This document shows, piece by piece, positions 1 to 9,594 of a stretch of DNA of 64,000 nt. The notes beneath the pieces were generated by a model. The model did not search any database, had not been told where the DNA came from, and was given only the letters and a program-made list of their open reading frames with translations. This DNA is from Eumeta japonica (taxonomy: Eukaryota; Arthropoda; Insecta; Lepidoptera; Psychidae), in the NCBI GenBank assembly GCA_005406025.1, contig BGZK01001192.1, positions 124,001-188,000 of the forward strand. The letters run 5' to 3'. Made by a program: the position numbers and the translations under genes. Numbering within the stretch: position 1 is the first letter of the stretch; each line of letters starts with the position of its first letter.

Positions 1-870
1 AAATTGATCGACCCAGAAAATGGACGTGACGTCACACACAAAGCTAATTTTATACGAGGTTTCCAGATCACTATAAAATCTACTTTACGCCTGTTTGATG
101 ATCTCCAACGAAATGGACATGGGTATCTACTAACGCGCCGATTGAATCAAGATGTTAGTAGATTCTTTTTTCGGAGAATCAGCTCCAGAAATAGTATCGT
201 GTCACGAGTAACCAGCTGGCAGTTCATGTCTGCATTTAGGAAATTGTATTTTTCTAATATTATAAAACCCCCAAAGACAGATAATAATAAGAGTCTAATG
301 AGACTACTTACCCAATTTAATGCTAGAAAAAGACGTCGGAACACTAGGAACGAGCTATCTTCAGGACACGATAATGAACAAGAAAACAAGTTGGATGAAA
401 TCACGTGTTCAGACTACAATCAATTGCTGATTCCCGCCAAAAACTATCATTCTTACATTGGCGCTGCCCTGCTGAAGAAATGTGCGGAAAAGCATAGAGG
501 TTGTGAATCATTTCAATCATACATAACTCGTTTAAATCAGAAAACCTTGAGTTTTGAAACTCAGTTCCTAAGGTTCAAAAACAATGTGTACAACTTATTG
601 GTGATTCCGTGTGACGATTTTGTTAATTACGTAAAGCAATTAGATGAAATATTCCTGGATACTTTCGAAAAACAACATATAAATTGTAAAATTGGAGCAA
701 GAATTTACCAAAAGATAAGAGACACTGAATTTAGATCCCCTTGTCCTTGCTTTCCTACAGTTTATTTGCAGAAGTTATTTATCAGAATGAGAATTTATTT
801 TGCAATCACTTGCAAGAACAGAGCTCTTCGCCGTATTGGTCGAGCACTTTGTTCAGTTGCTGACAATTAA
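1..870 (+). CDS. P-element/THAP9-like transposase-derived protein, C-terminal part (cut by window edge)
   Basis: The frame is open from the first base (K-L-I-D-P-E-N) to a TAA at 868-870, so about 289 residues of a longer protein are visible. It aligns throughout with the C-terminal part of the gene at 4975-7318: both share LIDPEN, GFQITI, LLTRRL, AFRK, CSDYNQ, ALLKKC, CPCFP and YLQKLF-RMRI, with roughly half the residues identical by eye. In P-element/THAP9-type transposases this is the C-terminal part of the RNase H-like catalytic region. The box that usually reads like LTRRLNQDxLENFFGxIR here reads NQDVSRFFFRRIS, so the usual glutamate is absent. It lies in the same orientation as its relative about 4 kb downstream, which suggests an old tandem duplication or two insertions. 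It may be a domesticated gene or a dying transposon; the uninterrupted frame favours recent or selected coding. Confidence 0.8.
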   Translation, partial: KLIDPENGRDVTHKANFIRGFQITIKSTLRLFDDLQRNGHGYLLTRRLNQDVSRFFFRRISSRNSIVSRVTSWQFMSAFRKLYFSNIIKPPKTDNNKSLMRLLTQFNARKRRRNTRNELSSGHDNEQENKLDEITCSDYNQLLIPAKNYHSYIGAALLKKCAEKHRGCESFQSYITRLNQKTLSFETQFLRFKNNVYNLLVIPCDDFVNYVKQLDEIFLDTFEKQHINCKIGARIYQKIRDTEFRSPCPCFPTVYLQKLFIRMRIYFAITCKNRALRRIGRALCSVADN

Positions 871-1965
871 CAAGCATCCTTGTTGACCTTAGAACCTCAT
901 GTAGTCATTGCTTTATAGTCTCCAGTTTCGGATATGAGTTAGTTAAGAAAGCTATAAAAATGTGATAATGGATAATGAATAATATGTGACGATTCGAAAA
1001 GCGTTTGTAACAGAAGTCGTTGATAGAGAAGCTAAATTAAAGGATCAACAAAAAAGAAGACAAAAATTATAATTCTTGCAGAAAGTAAGATATTTTCAAA
1101 ACTTTGTTAATATTATTTGATTAAGAATGCTTAAAATATTGTAAATGTGAATACATGTTTGTTCTTCAATGACGCCCGAGGGACTTGATACATTTTAATC
1201 AAATTTTGAGGTAGGTCATTTCCTATCGTGGGAACTAGCTTGCTTTTCGTACAAAAAATTATTTCAAATAAAAGCGATTAGTCATTACTAACATAATGTG
1301 CGAGGGACAACCACTGCAATATATCATGCCTATCGACATCAATACCAGCGTTGTGATTGACAGTGGGATCGGAGTCTGAATCGAGACCGCGTTGGCGTTC
1401 GCAAATGGGATCCGAAACGAGAACGAGATTTGGATCGAACTCAACAGTGGAACTAAAATGGAGTCCCTGAACAGGACGGGCCATGGTCGGGATCAAGACT
1501 GACAGTAAAATCAATCAATGTGAAAGATAAAATAATTCGCCCACACGAGTAAAATCACGGGCAAGATGACTGTTAAATTTTATTTAATTTTTTTAACTGG
1601 AACCCGATTGTATGGAATATGAACATATATAAGAATATATAATAATGAATTAGTGCTTAATATTTATTTAACTTAGAATACGATCTATTATTAGTATGAA
1701 AGTATGAGTACTTTCGTAGTCACATAACGATGAGCAATATTATTACGTTCGTGACCCAAAGTACACGATCTCGTTTTTCATTCGTGCTGTTCTGCTACTG
1801 TCAAATTTCGCTTATTGAAACTATGAATTAAATTTAATGTAAATAACATTGTAAACAACAAACGTAACCACATCTTTGACAATAAATGATTGTTCACTGT
1901 TGCCAGAAAATATGAAATCAATTAATGAATCAATATTGGGAACTTAACTTAATAATCTAAGTTTA
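871..1965. other. AT-rich non-coding stretch
   Basis: This is the 3' flank of the P-element-like gene followed by AT-rich DNA. From about 1330 to 1505 there is a cryptically simple tract rich in GGATC, CGAGA and GGGAT motifs (for example GGGATCGGAG, ATCGAGACCG, GGGATCCGAA), giving short open frames that I do not take as genes. Nothing else is recognisable. Confidence 0.5.
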
Positions 1966-1969
1966 TTGG

Positions 1970-2425
1970 CTGTAGCCGCGGCTCCGCTCGTGTGGTCTAC
2001 AGAATTGTTATTTGAATTTTTTTCTAAACAACCAGCGCGAGAATCGTGCTGCCCCGCCACCCCAGCAGTCGCTCGCTTTGGACTGCTGGATCTCATTTAA
2101 AAAGACTAAAACGCTTATTATGGGTCATCCTTATAAGACAGACGCATGCCATCTCGGAATTTCTTGTAAGTCTTTTTAATATCTACGATTGTGTAGTACA
2201 TTAATTTGATATATATCTCATGATTTACTCAGCGTAAGTCATTTAAACACCCGAAAAGTGACTATTTAAACTGATTAAATAAAAATAAAATGTATTTTTT
2301 TAACAAAGTACATTTTATAACCTGGTCGATAATACAGCTATGAATTAAAGAAAAACCTTTACATAGGATAGGTGGTTCCCGCATGAAAAGGACATAAACA
2401 GGCAGACAGACAGAGAACGTTGAGT
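1970..2425. repeat. dispersed repeat fragment, non-LTR-like 3' region
   Basis: It starts with TAGCCGCGGCTCCGCTCGTG and ends near GACATAAACAGGCAGACAGA. The pairing of a CGGCTCCGCTCG block with a downstream CAGACAGACAG block is one I know from very common lepidopteran dispersed repeats. A similar fragment occurs at 42630-42850. No protein coding is seen. Confidence 0.45.
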
Positions 2426-3055
2426 TTTATAATATGTATAGGCTAACTGTTACTTACTGCTTTCTTTGTGCTAATTCGATGGTTGCCTTTAATTTATAAA
2501 ATCAAATGTGAGAAGTTCGTTGACGCTTTGAACGTGATCCCTAGTCTGTTTTTTACTCAACTGTGCAGAGTTGTGATTTTAACAAACTATGTATGTTCCC
2601 CGTGTTGCTCCTAAGCTACATATTATAGTATATTTGGACAAATGAGGTATCGTTAGCTGCGTTTTGAGTTCTGCGTGTTATGGATCTTGTAACGTCGTAT
2701 TGAAACCAACATGGCAGATATGACTTGCATTATCTATTACGCAACAAAAAAAAATCAATAAATAATATTTAAATAAAATTCTAACACCTCGCAAATTAAC
2801 ACCACCTATGGCTTCACAATTCAATAATTTACCACTTAATGAAATACCTAATCTATTTATATTTCTTTTGGTTGTTTATTCTGTAGCTTGTATTGCGGAT
2901 GCCATCTTAGTATCGCAAAGATAGCAAACCTAATGAGTATTTTTTTCGTGAATAGTTTTTTGTTTTTCTATTTCAGAATCCATATATGACCATTTGTGTG
3001 AGTTTGTCGATATTTAATCCACGCCCGAAATAATTATGTAAATCCGAGCACGTAA
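2426..3055. other. AT-rich intergenic DNA
   Basis: I see no coding frame, RNA gene or clear repeat boundary here. Confidence 0.4.
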
Positions 3056-3059
3056 TTTA

Positions 3060-3260
3060 TTATTTTATTTATTTACTAGCGACCCGCCCCGGCTTCACAA
3101 CAGGTACCAGTAATTAATTGTCTATATTCAGATGACTTCTGGTGGATGCATAGGAGCGATCATGTTACAAAATTTAGCAGATATGTATAAGAACAGCGCC
3201 TTGTTACGCCAAAAAAAATATATTATGTAAGGGAAAGTATGATATGAAATTGCTATTTGT
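3060..3260. repeat. dispersed repeat fragment with GCGACCCGCCCCGGCTTC
   Basis: The block ACTAGCGACCCGCCCCGGCT at about 3075-3095 is a hallmark of an abundant lepidopteran retroelement end. Its extent beyond that block is a guess. It is AT-rich with no coding. Confidence 0.4.
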
Positions 3261-3763
3261 TGTGCAAGAGCCATACTGTGGTTAACTTGGCTGCAGCACA
3301 TAAATGTACCGGCCCGACCGGTGCAACACCACCCTCTCACATAATACAGACGTGGAATAACAGTTTCCGTTGTTGTATTTCGTCCAGTATGTTGGAGTTC
3401 CGGTGGTCCACTCCTTTCATTACTTCACAATCTCTCTCCATCAGCGTCTCCTATCTCCATCAGTCCACTCCTTCCTCTATCAGACATCCATTTTTTTTTT
3501 ATTCATATTCGATTTATATTCATATCTAAGAGGTCAACGCACTGGTGTTTCCTCCGAAGCTGCGATTGTCCATGGGCAACGGTAATCACCTTACTCTAGT
3601 AGCTCGCATGCTCATTTGCCCTCAATAATTATAAAAAAAAAGTGTGTTGACCCAATCGCTATCAAACTTCACATGATCGCCTGCTGGAATAATTTGAAAA
3701 TTTCTTTAAAATTGGTCTAGCCGTTTTGGGATTCATAGGTAACACATATACCCATCGCCTTTT

Positions 3764-3818
3764 ATATGTGTATGTGTGCGTGCGTGCGCATGCGTGTGCA
3801 CGCGCGCGCGTGAGTGTG
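3764..3818. repeat. alternating purine-pyrimidine (GT/GC) tract
   Basis: A run of TGTGTATGTGTGCG then TGCGTGCGCATGCG and CACGCGCGCGCG alternates purine and pyrimidine for about 50 bases. It is a microsatellite-like tract of the kind that can adopt left-handed DNA. It lies next to a dead retrotransposon fragment. Confidence 0.6.
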
Positions 3819-3904
3819 TTAAACTCACTTGTTTCCGAGAACGCAAGGCAGAGGCAACAGATCTTCGCATTCCTCTTTTGCTTCACTAATCCTTCAGCAT
3901 CAAT

Positions 3905-4590
3905 CGGTTCATGCATTTTCGTCGGTTTAGGATGCTTAGCATTTGACCCCTCGTTACTATGCCATCAATTTGGCCTGCATAAGGCTTTCTAACGTGATAT
4001 TTGTCTACCCTTCCATCACAGACGTGCGCTCTATAGTTTTATCAGTCTACTATCATTCATCCTTTCCAGATAGCCACCGCAACATACTTTTGTTTAGTCA
4101 CTACGTATTTTTTCAAATTACGTCATTCTCTGATATCACTATTCCTTTATCAATTTTTGAAACATTTTCCACAAATACTACGATCAGATCGTATTTCCAC
4201 TGCATTAATCCTACTTTCATGTTTCTTCTGACACATCTAACTTTTACTACCATAAGCTTAGGGACCAGAACTCTATTATGGATAATCAAACTTGCTTCTT
4301 ATGAAACACTTACTATTTATATCAACAAGCAAGAACTCATTTGCTGTATTTTCCACATTAACTTTCCTTTCAATATCTCTATCATGTTTAACGTCATTGG
4401 TAACTACCTATTGGTAAACTAATCAACTATACAAACATTTTCACTTGTTCAATTGTCACATTTTATATATATCTACATATGTTGCACTGTCGCTTCTTTC
4501 AAACACCAGGGCCTTAGTGTTAGTAATATTTACTTTCATACCTCTTTTCTCAACAGAATCGTTCATTTTTAGTTACCATCGCCTCCACCT
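3905..4590 (-). pseudogene. non-LTR retrotransposon reverse transcriptase C-terminal remnant
   Basis: Read on the minus strand, broken frames give recognisable pieces in order: SVEKRGMKVNITNTKALVF (about 4515-4570), then HDRDIERKVNVEN-like residues near 4380, RVLVPKLM near 4260, and MLRW followed by a K-D-E motif near 4060-4085. This order (K-R-G-M-K-V-N, then D-I-E-R-V, then L-I-P-L-M-Y, then L-R-W-F-G-H) is typical of the post-catalytic part of non-LTR reverse transcriptases abundant in insect genomes. Stops and frameshifts interrupt it repeatedly, so it cannot encode a working protein. The open plus-strand frame over the same DNA (3943-4422) is a shadow. The exact clade is uncertain; an RTE-like or related family is my guess. 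Confidence 0.65.
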
Positions 4591-4974
4591 TGCACACCGA
4601 TGACGCAACCATTACTTGGTTGTTGGTTGACATTTATGTCTGAATAGATTTCACTCGTCTCGAAAACCTTGTGTATTGATAATTGCTTTATAACCTATAG
4701 GATCTAGCTAACAATGTTAGTGAATAGAGTCGGAGTAGAAAATCACCGTCGGGAGATTTACACACGATATGTCCATAACATTAATATTTCTTATAAAGAT
4801 TAGGATGTCGTCAGTAGAAAATAATCCTAATACGACACTCTTCCGTAGACGTTCGTATCAAGTATAATATAATAACGATGTCATCAAGAACGCAATTTTC
4901 ACGGACTTATTCCACCAGCGGTTGAAAGATTGCAATTCAGACATTCATATCTAATGCGTTGTTATTATTTTCAG
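4591..4974 (+). other. presumed intron or 5' flank of the P-element-like gene
   Basis: This stretch ends with a pyrimidine-rich splice acceptor, TTGTTATTATTTTCAG at 4959-4974, directly in front of the second half of a THAP domain. I searched it for the missing first half of the THAP zinc finger (a Cys-x2-4-Cys segment followed by a donor) and found none. The first exon is either further upstream, beyond the non-LTR remnant, or lost. Confidence 0.5.
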
Positions 4975-7318
4975 GCGTTCAAAATGGCTGCGTCTGATGG
5001 CCCGCGAAGATTTGATGAACAGAAACTCGAGTCATTTCTATGTCTGTGAAAAGCATTTCGACAAGCAAGATATACTTCTCACGACAACTCGTAAGATCTT
5101 AAAGAAGGATATTGCACCATCTTTGGGTCTACCGAGTCCCCATAAGGACGACAAAGAAACACAAATGGAATTTATCGAAGCTTGGAAATTTACACAGACG
5201 GAAAAATGGTTCTGGCGATCGGACAACATCACTCAAACCCCCATCGCTTTTTACAAAAGGAAACCCAAACCTTACTCTTATAGCAGGAAAAGATCTAAAA
5301 CGCAAAAGGTAGAGATGGGTTCGGAAGAGTGGGAAAAAAATCAGTTTCGCGAATTATGTGGCCAGGTGTTGTCCGACGAGCTTGCCGAACTTGTAAAATC
5401 CCAAAGGTATTTAAAAGAATATTACGACAGAGGAAGACATACGCTCGCGTATGAAACGTTTTGTATGAATCTCTACTACGCCAGCGCTGCAGGCTACCGA
5501 TTGTTAAAAGAGGTTCTTTGTCTGCCCTGTAAAACTGCGCTCTACAAGCCATACATTCCTGTTTCGACCAAAATTAATGACGATTTATTGACAGCCCTTA
5601 AAACAAAAGTTGAAAATATGTCAAATAATGAAAAGAATTGTACCTTGGTAATGGACATAATGAACCTTGAAGCTAATTTATTTTATCAATTCAAAGTAGA
5701 CAAAATTATCGGTTTCGATGAAATAGACGGAATACAATCACCAAAACCGGCGAAATATGCCTTAATGGTAATTGTGCAAGGAATATTTGTAAAGTGGATG
5801 CAACCAATCGGATACGCATTATTGTCGGAATATAAAAATTGCGATGAAATATCAAAATGGATAGATAAGATTTTAGTAAGGTTACTTAACATTGGACTTA
5901 ATATCCGGGCACTCGTAACTGACCTCAGATTGGATTTTTTAGATATAGTTGAAAAAAAAAATACTTCAGTGGAACGTCCGTACTTTTTCGTGAACGGCTC
6001 AAAAATTCACATTATTTTCGATGCACCTCATCTGATGCAACTAGTGTGCAACAATTTTATGAAATATGACGTCCAATTTCACGACGACAGTGTGGCTAAA
6101 CTTGAACACATAGTTCAGTTTTATAACAAAGATAAAACAAAAACATTACGACTCGCCCCCAAACTAACGGACAAACATATTAGCCCAGCAAATTTTGAGG
6201 AAATGGAAGTGTTTTTTGCAACACAGCTTTTAAGTAGATCCGTGGCAACTGGTATTTCATCCTACGTAAGCTTTAATGTTATCGAGAAATCGGGAAACGA
6301 TACAGCTCAATTTGTGCTAATGATGAACGATCTTTTCGATGTTCTTAACTCTTCGATCCACCATCACAGCTATCGATATAAAAGAGCGTTTTGCGGAAAT
6401 CGTAATCAAATAGATTTTCTTAACAGAATGTTAGTTTTCATTCAGTCCTTAAAATTGATCGACCCAGAAAATGAAAGTGACGACGTATGGGATGTTGACT
6501 TTGTTAAGGGTTTTCAAATAACTATTCAATCTATTCTCCATCTTTTTAAGGATCTCAAGCATGAAGGATATGAACATCTATTAACACGTCGTCTAAGTCA
6601 AGGTATCAGCAAAAAAATGTTTGCAGATATTAGATCAAAATATAACAGCATAACAGAACCATCTAGTAAACAGTTCGTATCTGCCTTTAGAAAAAAATAT
6701 TTTTCTAGCATCTTAGACCGACCGAAAGAAGGTAATTATAAAGGTATGACCAAAGCTTTAGTCTGCCTGACTGATCTCAAAGTTGAATGTCACAGCGATG
6801 GAATCAATGAAGTTTCTTTTGACCGCAACGATAATCAGCAATTGAATGAGTTACAAGAAATTGTTTGCTCAGATTACAACCAATTCATTTTTCCCTCGAA
6901 ACGGTCTTTTTTCTACATTTGCGGGGCTTTGTTGAAGAAGTGTTCCGAAAAGCACAAAGATTGTGTTACATTTAAGTCCTATATGAAGTCGAATCAGAAA
7001 TTGCCCAATTTGGGGTCTGAAACTCGATACCTTAGATATAAAAACAATATGTACGGTTTACTGGTGACTCCACCTGATGACTTCCTTAACTATATACAAA
7101 AGATGGATAGAGTGTTTCGAGATGTCTTTGACCAGCAACACTTACCTTCTAAGATTGGCCATTCAATCTATGAAAAAATAAAGAACATCTCCTTTACACC
7201 GCCTTGCCCGTGTTTCCCTCGAGTTTATTTACAAAAACTATTTGTTAGAATGAGGATTTTTGTTACTGTTCTATTCAACAACAGGGCTTTATCTGTAGCA
7301 GAGAAAAATATTTTTTAA
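4975..7318 (+). CDS. THAP9/P-element-like transposase-derived protein, last exon
   Basis: The frame is open from a splice acceptor at 4974 to TAA at 7316-7318, about 780 residues; the first ATG in frame is at 4997. The first ~45 residues are the second half of a C2CH THAP DNA-binding finger (R-S-K-W-L, then YVCEKHF supplying Cys and His, then IAPSLGLP), so the two N-terminal cysteines must come from an upstream exon. Next comes the P-element-type RNase H-like transposase: LVMDIMNLE (usually DEM), LVTD, IFDAPHLMQLVCNNF (the D-PHL-RN box), then an insertion domain with APKLTDKHI, then FDVLNSS, GFQITIQSIL and LLTRRLSQ. The box normally like LENFFGxIR reads ISKKMFADIR, so its glutamate is missing. 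I infer a catalytically impaired, perhaps domesticated protein that still binds DNA. No terminal inverted repeats were recognised. An old inactive transposon is the alternative. Confidence 0.85.
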
Positions 7319-7479
7319 TAAATACTGATTAGTTTATCGTCTTTCAGTCCTTTTCGATATGGTACGGCTCCTCTTCTCGACACTTCTGTTTAATAAAAAA
7401 AGTTTGTAAAGTTCATATTTTGTTATGCAGTCTGTTCATTCATTTGTCATGTAACATTCAATTTTATTAAAAAAAATTA
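7319..7479. other. 3' flank of the P-element-like gene
   Basis: A short AT-rich stretch after the stop codon, with no clear terminal repeat of a P-like element. Confidence 0.4.
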
Positions 7480-7503
7480 ATATATATATATATATATATA
7501 TAT
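7480..7503. repeat. (TA)n microsatellite
   Basis: About 12 TA units directly precede the TGTAGTAGGAG start of the LTR-like copy. Confidence 0.85.
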
Positions 7504-7791
7504 TGTAGTAGGAGTAGGTGACATGTGAGGTATCCGGCCTTCACGCTCGCAGGTTTGAATCCGAGCTCGCGCATAACAATTGAGTAGAACTAGAGAGAAG
7601 TACAGAGAAAGGGGACGAAGGCTGATGCCCGAGTTTACAAGTTTCATAGTGATAAAGAGTGAATTGTTATAATAATTTAATAAGTGAAATCCAGAAAGAA
7701 TAGAGAGAAATATTGAAGAACTGATCAATAAATACATTGATCTCGAAGGAAAATACTCTTTTATTTCGAATACTCGAATCTTTGGTCTTCT
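7504..7791 (+). mobile_element. LTR-like copy, plus orientation (left arm of a foldback LTR element)
   Basis: It begins TGTAGTAGGAGTAGG after a TA tract. From 7589 to 7791 it matches, as an inverted copy, 8149-8354 at around 90% by eye; shared blocks include AAGTACAGAGAAAGGGGACG and CTCGAAGGAAAATACTCTTT. The AATAAA-like signals and the TG start suit an LTR. It breaks off inside GGTCTTCTT and runs into gag sequence lying on the opposite strand, so this LTR is reversed relative to the adjacent internal region. Confidence 0.6.
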
Positions 7792-8047
7792 TGTTTAGTG
7801 TTATAAAATATCTGTGCGTAATTTATATCGCATTTGAATTCCTCATTAAATTCTTTTATGATTTCATCGTAAGTCATTACCGTAGCGTCGATTGTTTTCA
7901 AAAAAAGTTTAGCTGGGCCGGCCGTATATAAGTCAAGCCCGCTTTTTTCTGCCGTTCAATCCAATTCTTCAGGGCAGCTAATGTTTCGCAGTTCTCGTAA
8001 AACTCGCCGAAATCTTCGCTGGGCAAACCTTGAAAGACTGTCGCCAT
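7761..8047 (-). pseudogene. gag N-terminal fragment of an LTR retrotransposon
   Basis: On the minus strand an ATG at 8047 opens a 49-residue frame beginning MATVFQGLPSEDFGEF and ending at a TGA (7898-7900) just after a homopolymer run. A second frame from 7877 continues with YDEIIKEF and ends in the reversed LTR at 7761. A one-base shift in the homopolymer joins the two, so this looks like one gag start with a frameshift. It follows a primer-binding site at 8091-8107 at the expected spacing for a retrotransposon leader. I do not recognise the gag family; a Gypsy-type element is likely. The coding is cut short by the inverted LTR copy, so no functional product is expected. Confidence 0.5.
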
Positions 8048-8090
8048 TTTTAGAATCTTTATATAACTTTTTGTTTTTTGCGCTCTTTTT

Positions 8091-8107
8091 AACCGGCGCC
8101 TCCACCA
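8091..8107 (-). other. primer-binding site, tRNA-Ala type
   Basis: On the minus strand TGGTGGAGGCGCCGGTT lies one base after an LTR end in ACA (8109). It is complementary to a tRNA 3' end of the CCGGCGCCTCCACCA kind, which fits animal tRNA-Ala. This sets the direction of the element: LTR on the right, internal region to the left. Confidence 0.6.
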
Positions 8108-8108
8108 A

Positions 8109-8373
8109 TGTAAAGCTTTTGTGACTCGACGAGAGGTATATCTCCTAAGAAGTAGACCAAAGATTCGAGTATTCGAAATAAAAGAGTATTTTCCTTCGAG
8201 ATCAATGTATTTATTGATCGGTTCTTCGATGTTTCTCTCTATTCTTTCTGGATTTCACTTATTAAATTATTATAGCAATTCGCTCTTTATCACTATGAAA
8301 CTTGTGGACTCGGGCATCAGCCCTCGTCCCCTTTCTCTGTACTTCTCTAGGTCTAGAGACCCGGTATATATAT
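8109..8373 (-). mobile_element. 5' LTR of a minus-strand LTR retrotransposon (right arm)
   Basis: It ends with TTTACA at 8109, followed by the primer site, and matches the left LTR-like copy in inverted orientation over 8149-8354. Its outer start is blurred by a palindrome, CCCGGTATATATATACCGGG at 8361-8380, where another DNA element has landed. Gag fragments follow on the inside. Confidence 0.55.
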
Positions 8374-8737
8374 ACCGGGTGTAAGGGACAGCCTTCCGCA
8401 AACTGATAGAGTGAACTCAGTATATTATACTAAGATAATCCGCGCATGAAATTATTTCAGGAAATGAAATTATTTCAGGAAAGTTAAGGGAATCCAAGAA
8501 AAGTGATATGTTTTATCACCTCCTACACAATGTATCGCTACCATTTTTAAATCAACTTGTTTTATTTAGAAAAATGGAATGCTGCGTACAGGAAATGTGA
8601 TTTTACATAGAAATAAAGTAGTTTTAACTGAAAAAAAAAACTCTTTTTTTTTCCTGAGAAAATTTCCAGTGGATTTTGATTCAAAATAAGGGCCTGAATG
8701 CACCCTATCAGTTTGCGGAGGACTGTCCCTTACACCC

Positions 8738-8740
<3 letters not shown>
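8374..8740. mobile_element. non-autonomous DNA element with ~40-bp terminal inverted repeats
   Basis: The left end ACCGGGTGTAAGGGACAG and the right end CTGTCCCTTACACCCGGT are inverted copies, and the match runs on for about 40 bases with three mismatches (through CCGCAAACTGATAG). It sits in a TA-rich target, so the duplication cannot be read with certainty. The 290-bp interior has no coding and contains an 18-bp tandem duplication of GAAATTATTTCAGGAAA near 8450-8480. The superfamily is unknown. Confidence 0.7.

Positions 8741-8781
<41 letters not shown>
8741..8781. repeat. (AT)n microsatellite
   Basis: About 20 AT units lie between the end of the DNA element and the Copia remnant. Confidence 0.9.
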
Positions 8782-8784
<3 letters not shown>

Positions 8785-8793
8785 CATACTATT

Positions 8794-9590
8794 CTAAAAC
8801 AAATAAACAATGCATATTACAAAATACCCAATCTTATTAATAAAAATATTAACAGTGTAGAATTCATCAGTAATTTTACATAACAAGCGGCGCAAGTATA
8901 TAACCTCCCTAGATGTTTCTGTAAGACTCATACCCTCAGCCTCCGCGCTTGATAAAGCAATAGTCTTTTGTTGTTTTTTAGATGCCCATGAAATGGCACC
9001 ACTTGATAGAGTAAAACACAATCCCATATAAGATTTCCTATCTATAACGTTACTTCCCCAGTCTGCATCAGCAAAACCTCCTAATTTTGAATTTCTATTT
9101 TTGGTATATGTCAAACGAAACTGTTTTATTTTCTGTGGATACTTTAATATTCTTTCAGCATGTGACCCATGTTCCAAATTATAATCATTATTAAACTGAC
9201 TTAAAAAAAAACCCACAGAAAAAGCTATATCTGGTCTGGTTAAAACTGCTAGATACATAAGGCTATCGACTATCTGTTGATAAGAGATGTCTGCAATACA
9301 TTTTTTACTTTTATTTACATTTAATTTAACTTCCATAGGAGTAACAGCCTGTTTGCATTCTGTCATATTGAATCTCTTTAATAAATGGTTTACATAGTTT
9401 TTTTTGGTAATGACACCTTTAGCTTTATATACATACACATTCATACCTAGACACTCCTTGACTTCTACTAGGTCTTTGAGTTTGAAATGTAAAGCTAAAA
9501 CACTTTTTAAGTTCTTAGTCTCTGAGTCATTAATTGAGAAGATGAAAAAATCGTCTACATACAAAGTTAGACATGTTTTACAATTACAAT
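8794..9590 (-). pseudogene. Ty1/Copia reverse transcriptase - RNase H remnant
   Basis: A minus-strand frame of about 256 residues (ATG at 9564, with in-frame sequence a few codons further upstream) starts with the YVDDFFIF catalytic box of Copia-type reverse transcriptase. It continues with LGMNV, SLMYLAVLTRPDIAFSVGF, then the RNase H-like GFADADWGSN, DRKSYMGLCF, GAISWASKKQ and ALSSAEAE. These are the conserved blocks of the last third of a Copia polyprotein. The N-terminal two thirds (gag, protease, integrase, early RT) are missing, and the C-terminal end runs into the AT microsatellite. It is a truncated fragment that is still open and so perhaps not very old. It meets an unrelated Gypsy-type fragment head to head at about 9590. 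Confidence 0.85.
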
Positions 9591-9594
9591 AAAA

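Noticed and set aside
3943..4422. Plus-strand 159-residue open frame
   Set aside because: It is the antisense of a recognisable non-LTR reverse transcriptase remnant.
4801..4870. ATG at 4805 as a first exon for the THAP gene (MSSVENNPN...)
   Set aside because: It has no cysteines for the first half of the zinc finger and meets a stop after about 20 codons.
7535..7575. Possible tRNA-like box B (GGTTTGAATCC) in the left LTR-like copy
   Set aside because: There is no matching box A or cloverleaf, and the sequence fits better as part of an LTR.
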